Below are positions 1-9,337 of a stretch of 64,000 nt of DNA, in pieces. Every line of letters begins with the position of its first letter. The first letter of the stretch is position 1. The stretch is from assembly GCF_000420645.1 (NCBI RefSeq), contig NZ_ATVI01000006.1:868001-932000 (forward strand), given 5' to 3'. The notes beneath the pieces were generated by a model. That model saw only the letters and a list, made by a program, of their open reading frames with translations, was not told the DNA's origin and did not search any database. This DNA comes from Nevskia ramosa DSM 11499 (GTDB lineage: Bacteria > Pseudomonadota > Gammaproteobacteria > Nevskiales > Nevskiaceae). A program made the position numbers and the translations under genes.

Positions 1-22
1 CCGGTTCGGCTGGCTATGGAGA

Positions 23-994
23 CTAGCTCGCGCTGAGTTTCTGCTTGCGGTAGTAGGTGAAGATGTCGTTGAGGTTGCGCCGCGGGCGCCAGGAGAAGGT
101 TTCGCGGAACAGGCGGCCGTCGAGGATCACCGGATACTTGAAGTAGTTGACCAGATAGGGCGGGAAGAACGCGTTCCAGTTCAGCACCGAGGCGACAAAT
201 TTCGGCAACGACGGCGGGATCGACAGCACCGGCAGCTTGCGGCAGCCGCACTGGGCCACCGCTTCCTGATACGGCACGTAATCATCCGGCGCAACGTTGT
301 AGATGCCCGGCTTGTTCTGCTCGAAAGCGGCGATCATCGCGTCGGTCATGTCGTCGACATGCAGGAACTGCATCAGCGGCGAGAAGCCGATCAGCACCGG
401 CACCAGACTGCGCGACAGCAGGATCGACATGGTGTTGCGCACCCCCGGGCCGAGCACGTTGCAGGGCCGCAGGATGGTGATGTTCAGCTCCGGATGCTTC
501 CACAGATAGATGTTGGCGAGGCTTTCCAGTTCCACCGAGTCGACCAGATCCTGAGTCACCTCGCTGGCCTTCAGCGGCGCGTCCTCGTCGATCAGCGCCG
601 GGTTGTAGGCGCTGGCGCCGTAGACGTAGTACGTCGAGTGGATGATCACCTGGCCGACCTTGTACTTGCGGCACAGGTCCAGCAGCCGCTTGCAGCCGAG
701 CACATTGGCGTTGTAGCGCTGCTGGCGGGTTTTCTCATGCGCGAAGATGCGGCCGATGTGGATCACCGCATCGACCTTGTGACTGGCGAAGATGTCCTCG
801 AAGCCGCGCTTGTGCAGCTCGACCAGATAACTCGGGATGCCGGCATCGGTTTCCACCTTGCGGCGGAAATCGACGGCGATGACGTTGTATTGGCCATGCA
901 GGCGGGCAATCACCCGCTTGGCCAGCGAGCCGGCGGCGCCGGTCACCAGCACGGTCTTCTTCGGGGCAGCGCGGCTGCCGGTTTTCGTTGCCAT
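23..994 (-). CDS. Atypical extended SDR (NAD-dependent epimerase/dehydratase-like)
   Basis: A 323-residue Rossmann protein. A dinucleotide-binding loop (TGAAGSLA, about residues 18-25) follows a short basic N-terminus. The strand 'TILRPCNVLGPG' is the usual NRPxNVYGPG-like element of extended SDRs. Where the family carries the catalytic YxxxK (just after STYYVYG and an acidic loop), this protein reads about 'DLVDSVELES', so both Tyr and Lys appear to be missing. Its ATG overlaps the TGA of the upstream acyltransferase by one base (TGATG), so the two are probably translated together. The fold is clear. The substrate is unknown, and it may bind nucleotide without standard SDR chemistry. Confidence 0.75.
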   Translation of the reverse strand: MATKTGSRAAPKKTVLVTGAAGSLAKRVIARLHGQYNVIAVDFRRKVETDAGIPSYLVELHKRGFEDIFASHKVDAVIHIGRIFAHEKTRQQRYNANVLGCKRLLDLCRKYKVGQVIIHSTYYVYGASAYNPALIDEDAPLKASEVTQDLVDSVELESLANIYLWKHPELNITILRPCNVLGPGVRNTMSILLSRSLVPVLIGFSPLMQFLHVDDMTDAMIAAFEQNKPGIYNVAPDDYVPYQEAVAQCGCRKLPVLSIPPSLPKFVASVLNWNAFFPPYLVNYFKYPVILDGRLFRETFSWRPRRNLNDIFTYYRKQKLSAS

Positions 995-1827
995 CAGTAA
1001 AGGCTCGTGCGTTCTTCGAGGCCGAGCTGCATCAGCCGGCGCAGTTCGGTTTTCACCGTTTCCACCTGTTCGGTCACCTCGGCCTCGCTGGCCGCCGGCG
1101 AGAAATGCATCGGCTTGCCGAAGTTCAGATACACCCGCGCCGGCAGCGGCAGCAGGCTGGGCACGATCGGCAGATAGGGCAGACCCAGCAGCTTCGCGAT
1201 CGGCGCCAGATTGATGACCGCGGGCATGGTTTCCTCGCAGCCGACGATGCCCACCGGCACGATCGGCGCGTGGTGGTTCATCGCCAGATGCATGAAGCCG
1301 TTGCCGAAGCGCTGCAGCTGGTAGCGCTTGCGATACAGCTTGCCGGAGCCGCGAATGCCTTCCGGGTAGACGATGATCGCTTCATCCATGTCGAGCATCT
1401 TCGAGCAGTTCACCGGATCGCCGATGACGCCGCCGAGCGCGTTCAGGAAGTTGCCGAGCCAGGGCACGGTGGGGAAGAAGCGCTCGATCATCGCCCGGGC
1501 CAGACGCGGGCCGTGCGGATTGGTCGCGGCGGCCACACCCACCAGCACGCCATCCATCGGCAACTGGCCGCTGTGATTGCCGACGATCAGCACCCGGCCC
1601 GCGCTCGGGATGTTTTCCAGGCCGTGGGCGGTGACCCGGAAGTAATGATCGTAGAGCCGCTTCGCAGCGCCGAGGGCGAGCTTGAAGGTGTCTTCGTTGT
1701 AGCCCCAGGGGTCATAGCCGAAGCTGCCGACGGGCTTCGGAATGCTGGCTACCAACGCTTCGATGTCGGCAGTGACCAGCTTGGCGGCGATGCGCTGCTT
1801 CACGTCGAGCGAGCCGAGACTGAGCAT
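994..1827 (-). CDS. PlsC-type lysophospholipid acyltransferase family protein
   Basis: A 277-residue protein of the glycerolipid acyltransferase superfamily, expected to acylate a lysophospholipid or related acceptor at the inner membrane. The first active-site block is 'GNHSGQLPMDG', an H-x6-D spacing instead of the classic H-x4-D of PlsC. The phosphate-binding block is 'VYPEGIRGSGK', followed by 'PIVPVGIVG'. I chose the ATG at 1827. The frame stays open to a TTG at 1887, but that adds a low-complexity basic leader unlike the family. Its stop overlaps the start of the SDR gene. Family is sure; substrate is not. Confidence 0.8.
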   Translation of the reverse strand: MLSLGSLDVKQRIAAKLVTADIEALVASIPKPVGSFGYDPWGYNEDTFKLALGAAKRLYDHYFRVTAHGLENIPSAGRVLIVGNHSGQLPMDGVLVGVAAATNPHGPRLARAMIERFFPTVPWLGNFLNALGGVIGDPVNCSKMLDMDEAIIVYPEGIRGSGKLYRKRYQLQRFGNGFMHLAMNHHAPIVPVGIVGCEETMPAVINLAPIAKLLGLPYLPIVPSLLPLPARVYLNFGKPMHFSPAASEAEVTEQVETVKTELRRLMQLGLEERTSLY

Positions 1828-2016
1828 GATGTGTGGTTGAATTTTTCTGGACGGTCGACCTGCTGGCCTGTTCGAAGACCTGATCAAGCTTCGATCCGGA
1901 CTCTTCAGACCTTGAGCGGTCGCCTCGCATCAACTTAGTGCAAAAGCCTGGTGCCGGGAAGATGCTGCGGCGGCTTTATTGCGAGGACTGCTTCACGAGT
2001 GCTGCGCAGACGACGA

Positions 2017-4113
2017 TCAGGCGGCGCGCGCCAGGTAGCGATCGAGCGCGGCGCGGGCGGCGGGGTCGAGATCGATCGGCACGGTGCGCCGGACCAGCAG
2101 ATCGTCGAGCAGCATCCGCGACTTCAGCAGCAGGGTATTGCTGCCATCGAATTCGGCGAAGGCGGCGCAGTCGAGGCCGGCGTAATAGGCCACCGCCTTC
2201 ATCCAGCGGCCTTCGTTGCGATCGTGATCGTGGACCAGGAACCAGGCGCCGGGCTGTACCAGTTGTTCGAGCAGCTCGGTGACGTTTTCGGTTGCGTCGG
2301 CAGCGGTCGCGGCATGCAGCACCGGTGGAGGAGCTGCGTCCGTTGTCGGATCGGCGGGCGGCTGGTTCCGCTGGCCCGGATGGATCAACTTGCCGAGCGC
2401 AGCCTCGAAGCCGTTCAGCGCATCGTTGATGCGGCCTTCGGCGAGGCCGACGGCCTTGAACGCCGTGGCCAGTTCGGCACGCAGCTCGCGCCGCAGCGCC
2501 TCGCTGCGCTGATCGTCGCGGGCCGGATCGAGCATCGCGACGATCTGATCGAGCTCGGCGAAGCCCTGTTTCCACTCGGCGCTTTCGGGCCCGTGATGCA
2601 GCAGGTGCATCGCCATCATCGGCGCCCACAGCGAGTTCAGCAGTGGCCGCACCTCGTCGCTGATCGTGGTGCCGGAAGTTCGCAAATGCAGCTCACCGGC
2701 GATGATCCGGCGCACCTTGGCGACGATCGCCTGGCGGCGGGTGGCCGTCTGCGCCATCTGCTCCTCGATGAAGCGTTCGGCCTGATCGGTGGCGATCAGC
2801 TCGATCTCCGGCGGCGGCTTGCGCAGCGACTCGGCGGCGATATCGAACTGCCGCTGGATCTGCGACACCAGCTCGGCAATGCGGGACTGATGCTCCGGGC
2901 CGCCGGTTCTGGCCGTCGAGGCCATGGTCGCCAGCTCGTTGATCAGGCCTCTGACCGGATGATCCGGATCGCTGATGAAGGCGACGTCCTTCAGCGCCAC
3001 TTTCATCGTCGACAGGCGCAGGCCGTCGAACTGCACGCGCAGCGGGTTCGGCAGGTTGGGGTCGGCGAGGATGTCGTTGAACATGTGGCCGACCAGGCTG
3101 GCGCGCTGCACGTAGGCAGCGGTCTGGCGCGGCGTCCAGCCGAGGATGGTCAGGCCCTGCGAGGCGGCGGCGAGATCGGCGGCAAGGCTGGCGTTCGAGT
3201 ACGCGGCGGCGTCGGGCGTCGTCGCGCCGAGGCGCTGCAGGCTGGCCAGCGACTGCGGGTCCAAGGTTGGCGACGTCATCATCGACGCCGCAAGACCCGC
3301 CGGCGCGCGGAAATCCGGCTGGGCCGCGGTCTGGCCGAATTGCGGGGAATCGGAGAAGCCGCGCGGTGCGTGAGTGGCGGTGGCCTCGCCGGTCGGCATG
3401 TCGCCGCGCAAGGTTCCGCCCGGGCGTGCGTTCGGCGCATGGCCGAGATGGGCGGACTGCACGCCCTGCTGCTTCAGGAAGTTCAGCGCCTTGAAGTAGA
3501 GATCGGCAAGCTCGCTGATCACCAGGCGATCGAACAGCTTGAACACCACCAGTTCGACATCCGAGCCGACGTTCAGGGTCTCGGCGGCCGATCGGAACGC
3601 GCGGCAGATGGTCAGCGGCGCCAGCGCGTCGATCGACATCGGCGCGTGATGATTCTCGACCAGCGTCTTGACCCGGCCGCCGATGTCCCAGAGCGTGGTC
3701 TTGTAGAGGCCATCGGCCTTGGCTGCCATGTTCGAGACGGCGATATCGAGCTCGACGGCCTCGTTCTTCTGCAGGCTCAGCTCGCCGTCAGCTTCCCGGC
3801 TGCCAGTGGCTGGGAACGCCGCATCGAAGCCCTTGCTGTAGTTGTCGCAGAACCGCGTGGTCATGTTCTTGCGGTCGAGACGCACGGCCCGCATGGTGTC
3901 GAAGAACAGGCGACGATCCTGGTTGTTGGTAGCGCGTTCGGCAAACTCGAAGAGCAGATCATCGGCACCATCGAACATGATGTTGAGCCGCTCGCGCAAA
4001 GCTTCGACCACCTGCAGACGCAGGGTCTCGACCAGTTGCGCCGTGCCTTCGGCAGGCTTGCTCTTGCCGCGCAGCAGACTCACCACTTTCGGGTTGCCGT
4101 TCACCATTTCCAT
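2017..4113 (-). CDS. DUF1631 family protein
   Basis: A 698-residue soluble, mainly alpha-helical protein. The N-terminal part ('LNIMFDGADDLLFEFAERATNNQDRR...FFDTMR') and the long helical C-terminal half match what I know of DUF1631, sometimes misannotated as thymidine phosphorylase. A low-complexity Gly/Pro/Ala linker of about 100 residues sits in the middle (roughly residues 220-300), and a second Pro/Ala-rich linker sits near residue 590. It has no signal peptide or membrane segment. It appears monocistronic, with a 260-base upstream gap that contains a perfect 18-base palindrome. Function is unknown. Confidence 0.75.
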   Translation of the reverse strand: MEMVNGNPKVVSLLRGKSKPAEGTAQLVETLRLQVVEALRERLNIMFDGADDLLFEFAERATNNQDRRLFFDTMRAVRLDRKNMTTRFCDNYSKGFDAAFPATGSREADGELSLQKNEAVELDIAVSNMAAKADGLYKTTLWDIGGRVKTLVENHHAPMSIDALAPLTICRAFRSAAETLNVGSDVELVVFKLFDRLVISELADLYFKALNFLKQQGVQSAHLGHAPNARPGGTLRGDMPTGEATATHAPRGFSDSPQFGQTAAQPDFRAPAGLAASMMTSPTLDPQSLASLQRLGATTPDAAAYSNASLAADLAAASQGLTILGWTPRQTAAYVQRASLVGHMFNDILADPNLPNPLRVQFDGLRLSTMKVALKDVAFISDPDHPVRGLINELATMASTARTGGPEHQSRIAELVSQIQRQFDIAAESLRKPPPEIELIATDQAERFIEEQMAQTATRRQAIVAKVRRIIAGELHLRTSGTTISDEVRPLLNSLWAPMMAMHLLHHGPESAEWKQGFAELDQIVAMLDPARDDQRSEALRRELRAELATAFKAVGLAEGRINDALNGFEAALGKLIHPGQRNQPPADPTTDAAPPPVLHAATAADATENVTELLEQLVQPGAWFLVHDHDRNEGRWMKAVAYYAGLDCAAFAEFDGSNTLLLKSRMLLDDLLVRRTVPIDLDPAARAALDRYLARAA

Positions 4114-4212
4114 CGTCCTTCAGCCATGGCACAGCCTGGCTGCGCGAAGCGCGCGCGCCAGACACAGCCGTGCTTGCTGAAAGGGTCCCGGGTCATGGCT
4201 GCCACTTTATGG

Positions 4213-4230
4213 GGCATCGTGCACGATGCC
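4213..4230. promoter_or_regulatory. Perfect 18-base palindrome upstream of the DUF1631 gene
   Basis: GGCATCGTGCACGATGCC is its own reverse complement. It lies about 100 bases upstream of the DUF1631 start, in the gap between that gene and the end of the ABC exporter gene. With no loop it suits a dimeric regulator better than a terminator. The regulator is unknown. Confidence 0.4.
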
Positions 4231-4373
4231 GGAGCTGCTAAACGATTTTGTCCACGGATCAAAGCACTTGCGTGAATTTTTCGCAGGCGGATGAATCGCG
4301 TTCAGCCGGATCATCGCAGGGCGCTATAGCGATGACCAGCGTCTTTACACAACTGACAAAAGTACCCATTCAG

Positions 4374-6209
4374 TCATCCCGCAGGAATGCCAATCTGCTC
4401 GCCCAGTTGCAGATTCCACAGGCGAGCATAAGCGCCATTCGCGGCGAGCAGGCCGGCATGCGAACCGTGTTCGACGACTACGCCCTGATCGAGCACGACG
4501 ATGGTGTCGGCATCGGTGATCGTCGACAGCCGATGGGCGATGACCAGCGTCGTGCGTCGTTCGGTTGCTGCCTGGAGCGCGTCGAGAATCGCTGCCTCGG
4601 CGCGCGAGTCCAGCGACGAGGTTGCTTCGTCCAGGATCAGGATCGGCGGGTCCTTGAGCAGGGCGCGGGCGATGGCGATGCGCTGCTTCTCGCCACCGGA
4701 GACTTTCAGGCCGCGCTCGCCGACGTGCGTCTCGTAGCCCTGCGGCAGCCGAGCGATGAAGCCATCGAGATGAGCGAGCTTGGCGGCGCGTTCGACTTCG
4801 GCACGGCTCGCGCCCGGCCTGCCGTAGGCGATGTTGTATTCGATGGTGTCGTTGAACAGCACGGTGTCCTGCGGCACCACGCCGATCAGCCGGCGCAGGC
4901 TGTCCTGTGGCATGGCGCGGAGATCGACGCCGTCGATGCTGATCGAGCCATGATCGGGATCGTAGAAGCGGAACAGCAACCGTGCCAGGGTCGATTTGCC
5001 GGCGCCGCTGGCGCCGACCACCGCGAGTTTCTTGCCTGGTGCGATCACGAAGCTGACGCCGCTCAGGATGTTGCGGCTCGCGCTGTAGCCGAAGCGCACA
5101 TCATCGAAGCGAATCGCCGGACTGCCGCCGGTGGTGCGCAGCAACGGCATCGCGTCGGGCGCGTCGACGATCTTCGCCGGCTGCTCGATCAGGCCGAACA
5201 TCTTCTGCATGTCGGTCAGCGCGCGGCGGATTTCGCGGTAGACGAAGCCGAGGAAGTTCAGCGGCACGAACAGCTGGATCATGTAGGCGTTGACGGCGAC
5301 GAAGCCGCCGACAGTCATCGCGCCGCCGACCACTTCCGCCGCTGCCAGCCACATCATCGCCGTGATCGAGCCGGCGACGATCAGCGCCTGGCCGGTGTTC
5401 AGCGCCGACAGGGACATCCGGTTCTGCGAGGTCGCGCGTTCCCAGGCGGCCATGCTGTCGTCGTAGCGCTCGGCTTCCCAGCGTTCGTTGCCGAAGTATT
5501 TGACCGTTTCGTAGTTGAGCAGGGAATCGATCGCGCGAGTGTTGGCTTTCGAATCCATGGTGTTCGCCGCGCGCACGAATTTGGTGCGCCACTCGGTCAC
5601 CCAGACCGAAAACGCGACGTAGAGCACCACCGAGACGCCGGCGATCGCCGCGAAACGGCCGTCGTACTGCTTCCACAGGATGCCGGCGACCAGGGCGATT
5701 TCGAACAGGGTCGGCACGATGTTGAAGGTCAGGAAGCGCAGCAGGAAATTGATGCCGTCGACACCGCGCTCGATGTCTCGGCTCAAGGCGCCGGTGCGCC
5801 GCGACAGATGGAATTCCAGATCGAGCCGGTGCAGATGCTCGAACACTTTCAGCGCGGCGCGGCGCTGGGCGCGTTCGGCCACCCGGCCGAAAACCAGATC
5901 GCGCAGTTCACCGAGCAGCACGTTCAGGAAACGGAATGCGCCGTAGGCGAGCAGCAAGGCCGCCGGCACCACCAGCACCAGACCTTCGCGCGGGCCGAGG
6001 TCATCGACCAGCTGCTTCATCAGCTGCGGCAGCCAGACGCCGGCGATCTTGGCGATGAACAGCAGGCTCAGCGCCAGCGCGAGGCGGCCCGGAAATTCGG
6101 CGAGATAGGGCTTCAGCGCGATCAGCGCCTTGCCCAGCGAGGGCTCGACGATCGCGTCTTCGGCAGCGTCGCCGGTATCGGGAGTACGGCGGTGGCCGGG
6201 ACGGGACAA
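4374..6209 (-). CDS. Atm1/ABCB7-type ABC exporter (fused permease and ATPase)
   Basis: A 611-residue half-transporter, expected to dimerise in the inner membrane. The N-terminal half is a six-helix type-I exporter domain and contains 'NYETVKYFGNE', characteristic of the Atm1/ABCB7 branch that exports glutathione-linked sulfur or metal species. The nucleotide-binding domain has Walker A GASGAGKST, signature SGGEKQR and Walker B ILILDEAT followed by the H-loop 'VIAHRLS'. The only plausible start is a TTG at 6209, because the next in-frame Met lies inside the membrane domain; its ribosome binding site is weak. Substrate assignment rests on subfamily resemblance only. Confidence 0.85.
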   Translation of the reverse strand: MSRPGHRRTPDTGDAAEDAIVEPSLGKALIALKPYLAEFPGRLALALSLLFIAKIAGVWLPQLMKQLVDDLGPREGLVLVVPAALLLAYGAFRFLNVLLGELRDLVFGRVAERAQRRAALKVFEHLHRLDLEFHLSRRTGALSRDIERGVDGINFLLRFLTFNIVPTLFEIALVAGILWKQYDGRFAAIAGVSVVLYVAFSVWVTEWRTKFVRAANTMDSKANTRAIDSLLNYETVKYFGNERWEAERYDDSMAAWERATSQNRMSLSALNTGQALIVAGSITAMMWLAAAEVVGGAMTVGGFVAVNAYMIQLFVPLNFLGFVYREIRRALTDMQKMFGLIEQPAKIVDAPDAMPLLRTTGGSPAIRFDDVRFGYSASRNILSGVSFVIAPGKKLAVVGASGAGKSTLARLLFRFYDPDHGSISIDGVDLRAMPQDSLRRLIGVVPQDTVLFNDTIEYNIAYGRPGASRAEVERAAKLAHLDGFIARLPQGYETHVGERGLKVSGGEKQRIAIARALLKDPPILILDEATSSLDSRAEAAILDALQAATERRTTLVIAHRLSTITDADTIVVLDQGVVVEHGSHAGLLAANGAYARLWNLQLGEQIGIPAG

Positions 6210-6291
6210 GGCAGTGCAATCCGGAGGGGTAGGCAGCGGTATGTTGCGCTGAACGCGGCCGGTTCAAGCCGCAGGCGATTTCGGGTTGTTC

Positions 6292-7395
6292 CTAGGGCGC
6301 CTTGTCGTTCGCTTCGAGGCTGGCTTTCACCGCCGGCCAGTCGATCGCCAGCGGTGGATAGTCTTTCTTCGGCAGCGCCTGGATGCCGGCTTCGATCGCG
6401 GCGATGCGCTCCTCGGTGGCCGGATGGCTGGACAGCAGCGCGATCGGCATCTGCGGCGCTTCCTTGGCCAATGTCCGGAAGAAGGTCGCCATCCCTTCGG
6501 GGGCGATGTCGGCGCGAGCCAGCGCCGCCAGCCCCTGGGTATCGGCTTCGGTTTCGAGATCGCGGCTGTAGTGGGTGGTGCCGACCTGGTAGGCGAGCAT
6601 GCCGGCCATGGCGCTGACGTCGCCGAGCAGCACGGTGGCCATCGTCGCCCAGCCGAGGCCGTTAACCATCGCCTTCAGCGTGTGGCGATTCTCGACGTGC
6701 TGCACCTCGTGAGCGAGTACGCCGGCCAGTTCCTCGGGCGTCTTCGCCGCCAGGATAAGACCGCGATGAACGACGACGTAACCGCCGGGTGCGGCGAAGG
6801 CGTTGATGCTCGGGTCTTCGAGCACCGCCCAGTGATAGTGGTAGCGCGAGCCGGCGGTGAGCTTGTTGCCGACGCTGCTGACGGCCTCGACGGCAGGCCC
6901 GTTCTCGAGCAGTTTTCCGGACTGCCGCAGTTCGGTCATCGTCGATTTGCCGAGCTTCTCCTCGACCTCGGGCGGCACCATGCGCACGGCCCAGTCGACG
7001 ATCAGCCCGTAGCCGAGCACCACGCTGATCACCAGCAGCGCCAGGGTGCCAGCCAGCCCGCCGAGCAGCAGCCATTTGCCACGATCGTTCCGGCCACTGC
7101 GCACGTACCGGCGCAGTGCTGCTTCGAGCGAGGCCGGTGCGCTGGCGATCAGGGTGGCGCGTGCCACCGCATCGAGGGGCGCCAGCGATAGCCGGCCGCG
7201 CGTGGCATCGGTCCAGCCGAGGTAGAGCGTGTCGTGATCGAAGCCGCCGGTTTCGATGGTGATCGCATCGGCCGCCGCTTCCAGGCGCAGATCGCCGCCA
7301 ACCTGCAGGCGATCGCCGACGAACTGCGCGCTCACCTTCAGCCCGGCCGGCGGCAGATCGCGTCCATAGAGCAGCGCGGCGAAGGACTGGCTCAT
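6292..7395 (-). CDS. M48 family membrane metallopeptidase
   Basis: A 367-residue protein with an N-terminal soluble domain (about 1-100), one hydrophobic segment (about 108-130) and a C-terminal M48 protease domain. The zinc motif is HEVQH at 229-233. The third ligand is likely in 'SRDLETEAD', and the family element 'SHPATEERI' follows. It resembles Ste24/BepA-like peptidases, but lacks the TPR domain of BepA. Its ATG lies two bases beyond the stop of the upstream AIM24-like gene, so the two form a tight pair. Physiological substrates are unknown; a membrane-quality-control role is inference. Confidence 0.88.
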   Translation of the reverse strand: MSQSFAALLYGRDLPPAGLKVSAQFVGDRLQVGGDLRLEAAADAITIETGGFDHDTLYLGWTDATRGRLSLAPLDAVARATLIASAPASLEAALRRYVRSGRNDRGKWLLLGGLAGTLALLVISVVLGYGLIVDWAVRMVPPEVEEKLGKSTMTELRQSGKLLENGPAVEAVSSVGNKLTAGSRYHYHWAVLEDPSINAFAAPGGYVVVHRGLILAAKTPEELAGVLAHEVQHVENRHTLKAMVNGLGWATMATVLLGDVSAMAGMLAYQVGTTHYSRDLETEADTQGLAALARADIAPEGMATFFRTLAKEAPQMPIALLSSHPATEERIAAIEAGIQALPKKDYPPLAIDWPAVKASLEANDKAP

Positions 7396-7396
7396 C

Positions 7397-8206
7397 TCAG
7401 ACCGGTATGTCCATGGTCAGAATGTTGATCACCGCCACCGCGATGATCACCAGGAACCAGCCGATGCGGCCCGTCGGATTCGCCGTGGCCGCCATGCCGA
7501 GCAAGGTGCGGCTCAGGCGCTTCAGCGGCATCGATTGCAGCCAGATGGTGCCGGGGCCGGACAGCTGGGCGAAGAACAGGCCTTCGCCGCCGAACAGTGC
7601 GGTCTTGATCTTGCCGGCGTACTTGATGTCGTAGCGCACCGAGCTTTGCAGCGCGACCAGGCAGCCGGTATCGACTCTCAGGCTCTGGCCGGGCGCCAGC
7701 TGCATCTCGGTCAGCGCGCCACTGGCATGGACGAAAGCCACACCATTGCCGGTGAGCTTCTGCATGATGAATCCCTCGCCGCCGAACAGGCCGACGCGAA
7801 TGCGCTTCTGCCAAGCCAGACCGACTTCGACGCCGCGCGCGCCGGCCAGAAAGGCACCGCGCTGCACGATCAAGGTGCCACCGGATACGGCGAGATCGAT
7901 CGGCACGATCTGGCCCGGGCCGGGTGCTGCGAAGGCAACGCGGCGATCCGTCGCGGCGTCGTTGCGGTAGATCGACGTGAACAGCGATTCGCCGCTGAAC
8001 TTGCGGCGCACGCCGCGCCACAGGCGGCTGAGGAAATGGGTTTCGCGGCCGCTGCCGTCGCCGATCTCGGTGGAGACCTGTACGTCGTCATCGACGTACA
8101 TCATCGCGCCCGGCTCGGAAACCGCGCAGCGGCCCGGCGCCAGACGCACTTCGACGTACTGCAGATCGCTGCCGTGGATGCGGTACTCGATCGGGTCCAT
8201 GTTCAT
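7397..8206 (-). CDS. AIM24 / TIGR00266 family protein
   Basis: A 269-residue protein made of repeated beta-rich blocks with glycine turns ('GLFGGEGFIMQKLTGNG', 'ALFGGEGLFFAQLSGPG'), the hallmark of the AIM24/DUF124 family with its TRAP-like fold. The last 20 or so residues are hydrophobic ('WFLVIIAVAVINILTM') and could anchor it to the membrane. The ATG at 8206 has a good upstream CGGAG. It is followed immediately by the M48 protease gene, suggesting joint action, but the family's biochemical role is unknown. Confidence 0.82.
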   Translation of the reverse strand: MNMDPIEYRIHGSDLQYVEVRLAPGRCAVSEPGAMMYVDDDVQVSTEIGDGSGRETHFLSRLWRGVRRKFSGESLFTSIYRNDAATDRRVAFAAPGPGQIVPIDLAVSGGTLIVQRGAFLAGARGVEVGLAWQKRIRVGLFGGEGFIMQKLTGNGVAFVHASGALTEMQLAPGQSLRVDTGCLVALQSSVRYDIKYAGKIKTALFGGEGLFFAQLSGPGTIWLQSMPLKRLSRTLLGMAATANPTGRIGWFLVIIAVAVINILTMDIPV

Positions 8207-8243
8207 CGCGGTGCTCCGGGTGCAGGTCCTTCGATTCGAGGGC

Positions 8244-9329
8244 TCAGCGATTCATCTCGCGGACGATCTTCCAGGCGCCGTCGGCCTGAAGGCGCCAGTA
8301 CTGATCTCTGCGGACGTTGGACGCCGGGTTGTCGCCGGCCTGATTCTGGACGAACTGGGCCAGAACCAGGCCGTCTTCGCCGGGATAGGCGAACAGACTC
8401 AGATCGCTGAGCGTGATCTCGCCCTGGCTGCGCCAGCCCTCGATCGCCTTCAGCAAAGGCTCGCGCTCGGCATCGAGCTGCGCGGCCGGTACCCAGTCGA
8501 GCTGCTCGGCAAGGATCACCGGCGTGCTGTCGACCCTCAGCTGCGCGCGCAGGCTGAGCAGATCGTTGTTCGAAAAGGTCACGCAGCCTTCGCTGGAACG
8601 CGGCGCGCGGACATAGGTATCGGTCGGCACACCGTGCAGCCAGATGCCGGAACCAGTGCGGCCCAGCGAACGGTCCCAGGAATTCGGATAACTCAGCGGC
8701 AGGGCGCCGGCGCCGTAGAGCGTCGGCAACTGGTCATCACCCATCCAGCCGGTGACGCGATAGATGCCGACGGGCGTGCGCAGATCGCCCGCGCTGCGCT
8801 TGCCGAAGCCGTTGCGGCCGATGCCGGCGTACAGGTTGCGGACCACGTACTGGCCCGAGCCATTGTTGTCGATCAGATACGCGCGGCCCTTGCCGAGATC
8901 GACGACCAGCACGTTGCCGATCTCGTCCGCCAGCTTCAGCAGCAGGCTCGGCACCAGACCGGGCGCCGGCAGGGCGCGCAGCTCGTCGCTGCGATTCCGA
9001 TACTCGGCAAGCAGGGCGCTGATGCGCGGATCGTCCTCGTTGGCCGGTGGCGAATCGACACGGCCGCCGGAACGCAGCGCCAGCGCCTGCGCATACAGCA
9101 GCTGCGCGAGCCGGAAGTTCGGCTCGATGCCCAGCAGTTGTTCTAGCTGCTGGGTGGCGACGGCGTAATGGCCATCGCGCATCGCCGCCAGCGCTTCGGA
9201 AAGGCGGTCTTCGGGATGAATTTCCGCCCTGACCAGCGGCTCGTCGGCGGCAGTGCTGTCGGCACTGCTTGAAGCTGCTGCCAGCAGGAGGCTTGTTGCC
9301 AGCAGCGCTGTCGCCAGCCTCCGCCCCAA
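8244..9329 (-). CDS. L,D-transpeptidase (YkuD) with Cds6-like C-terminal domain
   Basis: A 361-residue exported enzyme expected to cross-link or modify peptidoglycan in the periplasm. It has a signal peptide (about 1-23), a short TPR-like helical region (about 40-90), then a YkuD domain with His232 in 'WLHGVPT' and nucleophile Cys249 in 'SSEGCV'. After it comes a roughly 100-residue NTF2-like tail ending 'DGAWKIVREMNR'. The start is TTG at 9329, eight bases after the stop of the preceding TPR gene, whose protein ends with the same kind of tail ('GSWKIVRETTR'). The two are probably one transcription unit. Confidence 0.88.
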   Translation of the reverse strand: MGRRLATALLATSLLLAAASSSADSTAADEPLVRAEIHPEDRLSEALAAMRDGHYAVATQQLEQLLGIEPNFRLAQLLYAQALALRSGGRVDSPPANEDDPRISALLAEYRNRSDELRALPAPGLVPSLLLKLADEIGNVLVVDLGKGRAYLIDNNGSGQYVVRNLYAGIGRNGFGKRSAGDLRTPVGIYRVTGWMGDDQLPTLYGAGALPLSYPNSWDRSLGRTGSGIWLHGVPTDTYVRAPRSSEGCVTFSNNDLLSLRAQLRVDSTPVILAEQLDWVPAAQLDAEREPLLKAIEGWRSQGEITLSDLSLFAYPGEDGLVLAQFVQNQAGDNPASNVRRDQYWRLQADGAWKIVREMNR

Positions 9330-9337
9330 CCGCAGAC

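Noticed and set aside
1951-4275. 774-codon plus-strand open frame
   Set aside because: Antisense to the DUF1631 gene; the protein is Arg/His/Gln-rich low-complexity sequence typical of the opposite strand of high-G+C genes.
4248-6617. 789-codon plus-strand open frame
   Set aside because: Antisense to the ABC exporter and M48 genes, whose catalytic motifs are clear; no domain in the antisense protein.
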